Below are positions 7,506-9,612 of a stretch of DNA of 9,612 nucleotides, one piece after another. Location: NCBI GenBank assembly GCA_964467175.1, contig CAYXNY010000037.1:1-9612 (forward strand), read 5' to 3'. Below the pieces are notes generated by a model. The model was not told the origin of the DNA. It did no database searches and saw only the letters and a list, made by a program, of their open reading frames with translations. The position numbers were made by a program, and so were the translations under genes. The first letter of the stretch is position 1, and every line of letters begins with the position of its first letter. The DNA is from JAWAFD01 sp964467175. GTDB lineage: Archaea > Micrarchaeota > Micrarchaeia > Anstonellales > J096.

Positions 7506-8233
7506 CCAAACCCCCTCGGAATTTTTATTCCGGCATTTTTCACCTTCTCCAATTTGAATATTTCTTTTTTTCCTTCTGCAATAAGCTTTCCCTCCTTCAA
7601 AACTGCAAACCTGTCGGCAAACTCTAGCACAAGGTCCGCATCGTGCTCCACTATTACAAAAGTTTTTCCTTTCTTTGCAAGCTTCCTTATTACGGAGTAG
7701 ATTTCAAGCGAGGATGGGTAGTCCAAGCTGGAGGACGGCTCATCCAGAAGGAAAATTTCTGGGTCCATGGCAACGAGAGAGTAGAAGCAGAGCTTCTGCC
7801 TCTGGCCAAAAGAAAGGTCAAATGGGTCTGCGTCTCTATATCCGTGCAGCCCGGATTCGCGCAGAAGTTTTTCCGCTTTTTTTTCATCAAATTTTTTCAG
7901 ATTTTTCATTCCGAAAACAAGTTCGTCGAAAACCTTTTGGGTGAATATCTGGTCGTCTGGGTTTTGGAAAAGAATACCGACCTTTTCAGCCATTTTTGAT
8001 GGGGTTTTCGGTTTTTCTCCATCCACGAACACGCTTCCGGAAATGTTCGCTTTTATCAGATGGGGAATGATGCCATTCATAGTATAAAGGAGGGTGCTCT
8101 TCCCGCTTCCGTTCGCACCTAAAACCGCAAGTATTTCTCCCTTTTTTATTTTCAAGTTTATTCCGGAAAGTGCGGGCCTGCTGCTGGCATAGGAAACGCT
8201 TAGGTTTTGTATTAGAATTCTTTCATTCGCCAT
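7502..8233 (-). CDS. ecfA: ECF transporter ATPase (EcfA/CbiO type)
   Basis: 243 codons with the full ABC ATPase set: Walker A GANGSGKST (39-47), Q-loop FQNPDDQIF (89-97), signature LSFGQRQK (140-147; Phe replaces the usual second Gly), Walker B FLLDEPSSSLD (161-171) with catalytic E165, and the switch histidine in VEHD (H197). FQNPDDQ followed by VFDELVFG is typical of the CbiO/EcfA family that powers energy-coupling-factor vitamin and metal importers. ATG 8233 lies inside the S-component gene (11-nt overlap) and the stop overlaps the EcfT start, so S-A-T are translated as one unit. Only one ATPase is present here, so it would act as a homodimer or pair with a second ATPase elsewhere, possibly near the second S gene beyond the window. 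Confidence 0.93.
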   Translation of the reverse strand: MANERILIQNLSVSYASSRPALSGINLKIKKGEILAVLGANGSGKSTLLYTMNGIIPHLIKANISGSVFVDGEKPKTPSKMAEKVGILFQNPDDQIFTQKVFDELVFGMKNLKKFDEKKAEKLLRESGLHGYRDADPFDLSFGQRQKLCFYSLVAMDPEIFLLDEPSSSLDYPSSLEIYSVIRKLAKKGKTFVIVEHDADLVLEFADRFAVLKEGKLIAEGKKEIFKLEKVKNAGIKIPRGFG

Positions 8234-8954
8234 ACTTTTTCCTCAGCCCGAATGTGTATGCAAACAGCCACGCAAGGGTAAACTCAACCACCCCCTGCAC
8301 AGCATTCCAGAAGAATATTACCATGTACGCCCAGTTTTTTCCCAAAAACGGAAGCTCGATGGTCTGCAGGAACGAGATGAACTGCTCGGCGCTCATGTGG
8401 AAAAACATCGGGCCGGCAAAGTATATGTTCGCAACAATCATCGCAATTCCCCGAACGAGTATGGCAACGGCGAGCGAGGCAAGCAGGATGGTTGCGCTAT
8501 TCATCTCAACCTCTCCCTTTATTCTTGTTGAAAGAACCGCCATGCCTAAAAGAAAAACCGCGGGTATTATTGGATGGAACTGGGAGAAGAATGCGCTCGC
8601 GTAGAAAAAGAGGATGATGAAAATGAATATGAGAACGAGCGTTCTCGCCAGGTTTATTCCTTTTGACTTTGCTATTGCAAACGGAATGAGTATCATGGGC
8701 AAGGTGGCTGAAACTTTCATTATCGCCCCTATAAAACCGGTTGGAGAGGAGAGAAGGATGAGAAGCCCGAGCATCATAAGAGAGGAAATTCCATACTCCA
8801 CGCCAAAAATAAGGAATGCAAGCAGAACTGGAAACGCGGCAAGGTCGACAGTCATTCCAAATCCAGTAGGAATGCCTATCAGGTTGTTCGTGAGCTGAAA
8901 AACAAAGGCCAATGCCGAGAGCATGGCCGTGGCAATAAGTTTGTAGGTTTTCAT
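8223..8954 (-). CDS. ECF transporter S component (substrate-binding membrane protein), copy 1
   Basis: 243 mostly hydrophobic codons giving about six membrane helices (roughly 5-25, 38-55, 56-70, 75-95, 104-121, 128-143, with two more near 152-180 and 207-235, some of them short). Sequences such as VDLAAFPVLLAFLIFG (36-51), GFIGAIMK (73-80), VRGIAMIVANIYF (167-179) and WNAVQGVVEF (216-225) fit the ECF S-component superfamily. They resemble, loosely, the RibU-like branch, so a vitamin such as riboflavin is possible, but the substrate cannot be set from this sequence. ATG 8954 is supported by a TATA-like box about 26 nt upstream, implying a leaderless mRNA. It is the first gene of the S-A-T operon. 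A nearly identical gene in inverted orientation starts at 9245. Confidence 0.85.
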   Translation of the reverse strand: MKTYKLIATAMLSALAFVFQLTNNLIGIPTGFGMTVDLAAFPVLLAFLIFGVEYGISSLMMLGLLILLSSPTGFIGAIMKVSATLPMILIPFAIAKSKGINLARTLVLIFIFIILFFYASAFFSQFHPIIPAVFLLGMAVLSTRIKGEVEMNSATILLASLAVAILVRGIAMIVANIYFAGPMFFHMSAEQFISFLQTIELPFLGKNWAYMVIFFWNAVQGVVEFTLAWLFAYTFGLRKKYGE

Positions 8955-8975
8955 GGAAAGAAAAGAGGAAGTGGA

Positions 8976-8983
8976 TTTTTAAA
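8976..8983 (-). promoter_or_regulatory. TATA-like box for the S-A-T operon
   Basis: The minus strand reads TTTAAAAA, centred about 26 nt before ATG 8954, which predicts transcription starting at the ATG. A pyrimidine-rich tract fills the gap, with no ribosome binding site. Confidence 0.6.
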
Positions 8984-9013
8984 GGATGAGGAAAAAAATT
9001 TTTCTTACGACTT

Positions 9014-9046
9014 GGGGGAAACTATATGTATTCTTTATCTTCCCCC
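9014..9046. repeat. Small hairpin in the left arm (mirror at 9152-9184)
   Basis: GGGGGAA (9014-9020) pairs with TTCCCCC (9040-9046) around a 19-nt AT-rich loop. The identical element sits in the other arm at 9152-9184. Both lie upstream of the TATA boxes, so they could be an operator or an alternative DNA fold competing with the long inverted repeat. Confidence 0.5.
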
Positions 9047-9062
9047 TAACACGGTGGAACAA

Positions 9063-9135
9063 GTGCCACCAGAAGGTTAGTACGGTTGGTGGCACCTAAG
9101 CCCTCACCCAAAAGCATAGTAAGGTTGGGTGAGGG
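9063..9135. other. Two-hairpin centre of the inverted repeat (T-shaped/cloverleaf junction)
   Basis: Hairpin 1: GTGCCACCA (9063-9071) with TGGTGGCAC (9087-9095), 9 bp. Hairpin 2: CCCTCACCCAA (9101-9111) with TTGGGTGAGGG (9125-9135), 11 bp. The linker CTAAG is 9096-9100. The flanking long stem closes with 9062 paired to 9136, so both hairpins stack directly on it. Taking the loops as 9072-9086 and 9111-9125, they agree at 11 of 15 positions (AAG..TAGTA.GGT). No coding frame is evident. Whether it acts as DNA or RNA is unknown. Confidence 0.85.
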
Positions 9136-9214
9136 TTGTTCCGCCGTGTTAGGGGGAAGATAAAGAATACATATAGTTTCCCCCAAGTCGTAAGAAAAAT
9201 TTTTTTCCCCATCC

Positions 9215-9222
9215 TTTAAAAA
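9215..9222 (+). promoter_or_regulatory. TATA-like box for S-component copy 2
   Basis: TTTAAAAA is centred about 26 nt before ATG 9245. It mirrors the copy 1 promoter and again predicts a leaderless transcript. The box is preserved although the pyrimidine tract next to it has diverged. Confidence 0.6.
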
Positions 9223-9244
9223 TCCAACCTTCCCTTTCCTTTCC

Positions 9245-9612
9245 ATGAAAACCTACAAACTTATTGCCACGGCCATGCTCTCGGCATTGGCGTTTGTTTT
9301 CCAGCTCACGAACAACCTGATAGGCATTCCTACTGGATTTGGAATGACCGTTGACCTTGCCGCGTTTCCGGTTCTGCTTGCGTTCCTTATTTTCGGTGTG
9401 GAGTATGGAATCTCTTCCCTCATGATGCTCGGACTTCTTATCCTTCTCTCTTCTCCAACCGGTTTCATAGGAGCGATAATGAAGGTTTCGGCCACCCTGC
9501 CCATGATACTCATTCCGTTTGCAATTGCAAAATCAAAAGGAATAAACCTGGCGAGAACGCTCGTTCTCATATTCATTTTCATCATCCTCTTTTTCTACGC
9601 GAGCGCATTCTT
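9245..9612 (+). CDS. ECF transporter S component, copy 2, inverted, 3'-truncated by the window
   Basis: An open frame from ATG 9245 to the window end (122 codons plus 2 bases) that starts MKTYKLIATAML. It encodes exactly the same 122 residues as copy 1. I count 22 base differences from copy 1: 21 at third codon positions and one Leu TTG/CTG first-position change, 20 of them transitions. All are silent. Differences cluster between about codons 15 and 95, and the last 80 bases are identical. An intact start, TATA box and frame argue for a working gene, if the assembly is right. The rest of the gene and anything downstream, such as a second ATPase or T component, lies outside the window. Confidence 0.88.
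   Translation, partial: MKTYKLIATAMLSALAFVFQLTNNLIGIPTGFGMTVDLAAFPVLLAFLIFGVEYGISSLMMLGLLILLSSPTGFIGAIMKVSATLPMILIPFAIAKSKGINLARTLVLIFIFIILFFYASAF

Larger units (their letters stand above)
8587..9062. repeat. Long inverted repeat, left arm
   Basis: This arm is the reverse complement of 9136-9612. It covers the first 122 codons of S-component copy 1 and its upstream region. Bases 8990-9054 match 9144-9208 perfectly (65 bp). One mismatch (T9055 against G9143) lies near the centre. One net 1-nt indel and a few pyrimidine changes lie between the TATA box and the ATG. The true outer end is beyond what the window shows. Confidence 0.93.
9136..9612. repeat. Long inverted repeat, right arm (cut by window end)
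   Basis: Reverse complement of 8587-9062. It is still matching at the last base of the window; the final 80 bases are identical to the partner arm. The repeat therefore continues outside and may include more of the ECF operon. Confidence 0.93.

Noticed and set aside
8614..8898. 94-codon frame opposite S copy 1 and its near-identical twin at 9253-9585
   Set aside because: Both are antisense shadows of the duplicated S gene. Their similarity only reflects the inverted repeat.
9063..9135. tRNA, CRISPR repeat or rRNA fragment in the central hairpins
   Set aside because: There is no tRNA arm pattern or CCA, no regular spacers, and no rRNA segment I can recognise; the hairpins do not fit those classes.
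8955..9244. Riboswitch in the leader of the S-component genes
   Set aside because: The hairpins lie upstream of the TATA boxes, which predict transcription starting at the ATGs. They would not be in those mRNAs unless a more distant promoter exists.
8587..9612. Simple fold-back (MDA-type) chimera as the explanation of the palindrome
   Set aside because: The arms differ at 22 silent sites plus a small indel, and the centre is a structured non-palindromic 73 bp. A joint between strain variants remains possible and is noted in the findings.

Overview
The window looks archaeal. The evidence is AT-rich TATA boxes about 23-27 nt upstream of start codons (suggesting leaderless mRNAs), a GGAGGGTGAT-type ribosome binding site, NosD/Ig-like surface proteins, and a compact ECF vitamin-type transporter. 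A small-genome (for example DPANN-type) or euryarchaeal source is plausible, but no marker gene here fixes the lineage.

Layout. (1) 3-2861 (+) is the 3' part of a very large HEAT-repeat protein whose 5' end lies outside the window. Its repeats are nearly identical at DNA level. (2) 3076-3735 (-) is a small hydrolase-like protein resembling the zinc-dependent poly-gamma-glutamate hydrolase family. It is divergent from (3) 3842-5743 (+), a secreted beta-helix/Ig-like surface protein with a C-terminal membrane tail. That gene overlaps by 4 nt with (4) 5740-7050 (+), a secreted or membrane-anchored DUF4139 protein, so the two form an envelope operon. (5) 8954-7035 (-) is a tightly overlapping ECF transporter operon in the order S component, ATPase, T component. 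The T component is unusually short and its end overlaps the DUF4139 gene tail to tail. (6) 9245-9612 (+) is a second copy of the S-component gene, in inverted orientation and cut by the window end.

The most unusual region is 8587-9612. The two S-component genes stand head to head as arms of an inverted repeat of at least about 476 bp. The 368 nt of the second copy differ from the first at 22 sites by my count, and all are synonymous. Exactly at the centre, 73 nt (9063-9135) fold into two perfect hairpins that abut the main stem with no unpaired base on the outer sides and a 5-nt linker between them. The result is a T-shaped or cloverleaf three-way junction. The two hairpins share most of their 15-nt loop sequence although their stems differ. 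The inferred promoters lie outside this centre, so the structure is probably not an mRNA leader. It may act as DNA (cruciform, replicon-end or recombination structure) or as a separate RNA. An assembly junction between strain variants is the main alternative.

Working together: the ECF operon would import a micronutrient (substrate unknown, S component loosely RibU-like). The surface-protein pair would act at the cell envelope. The HEAT protein would be a binding scaffold.
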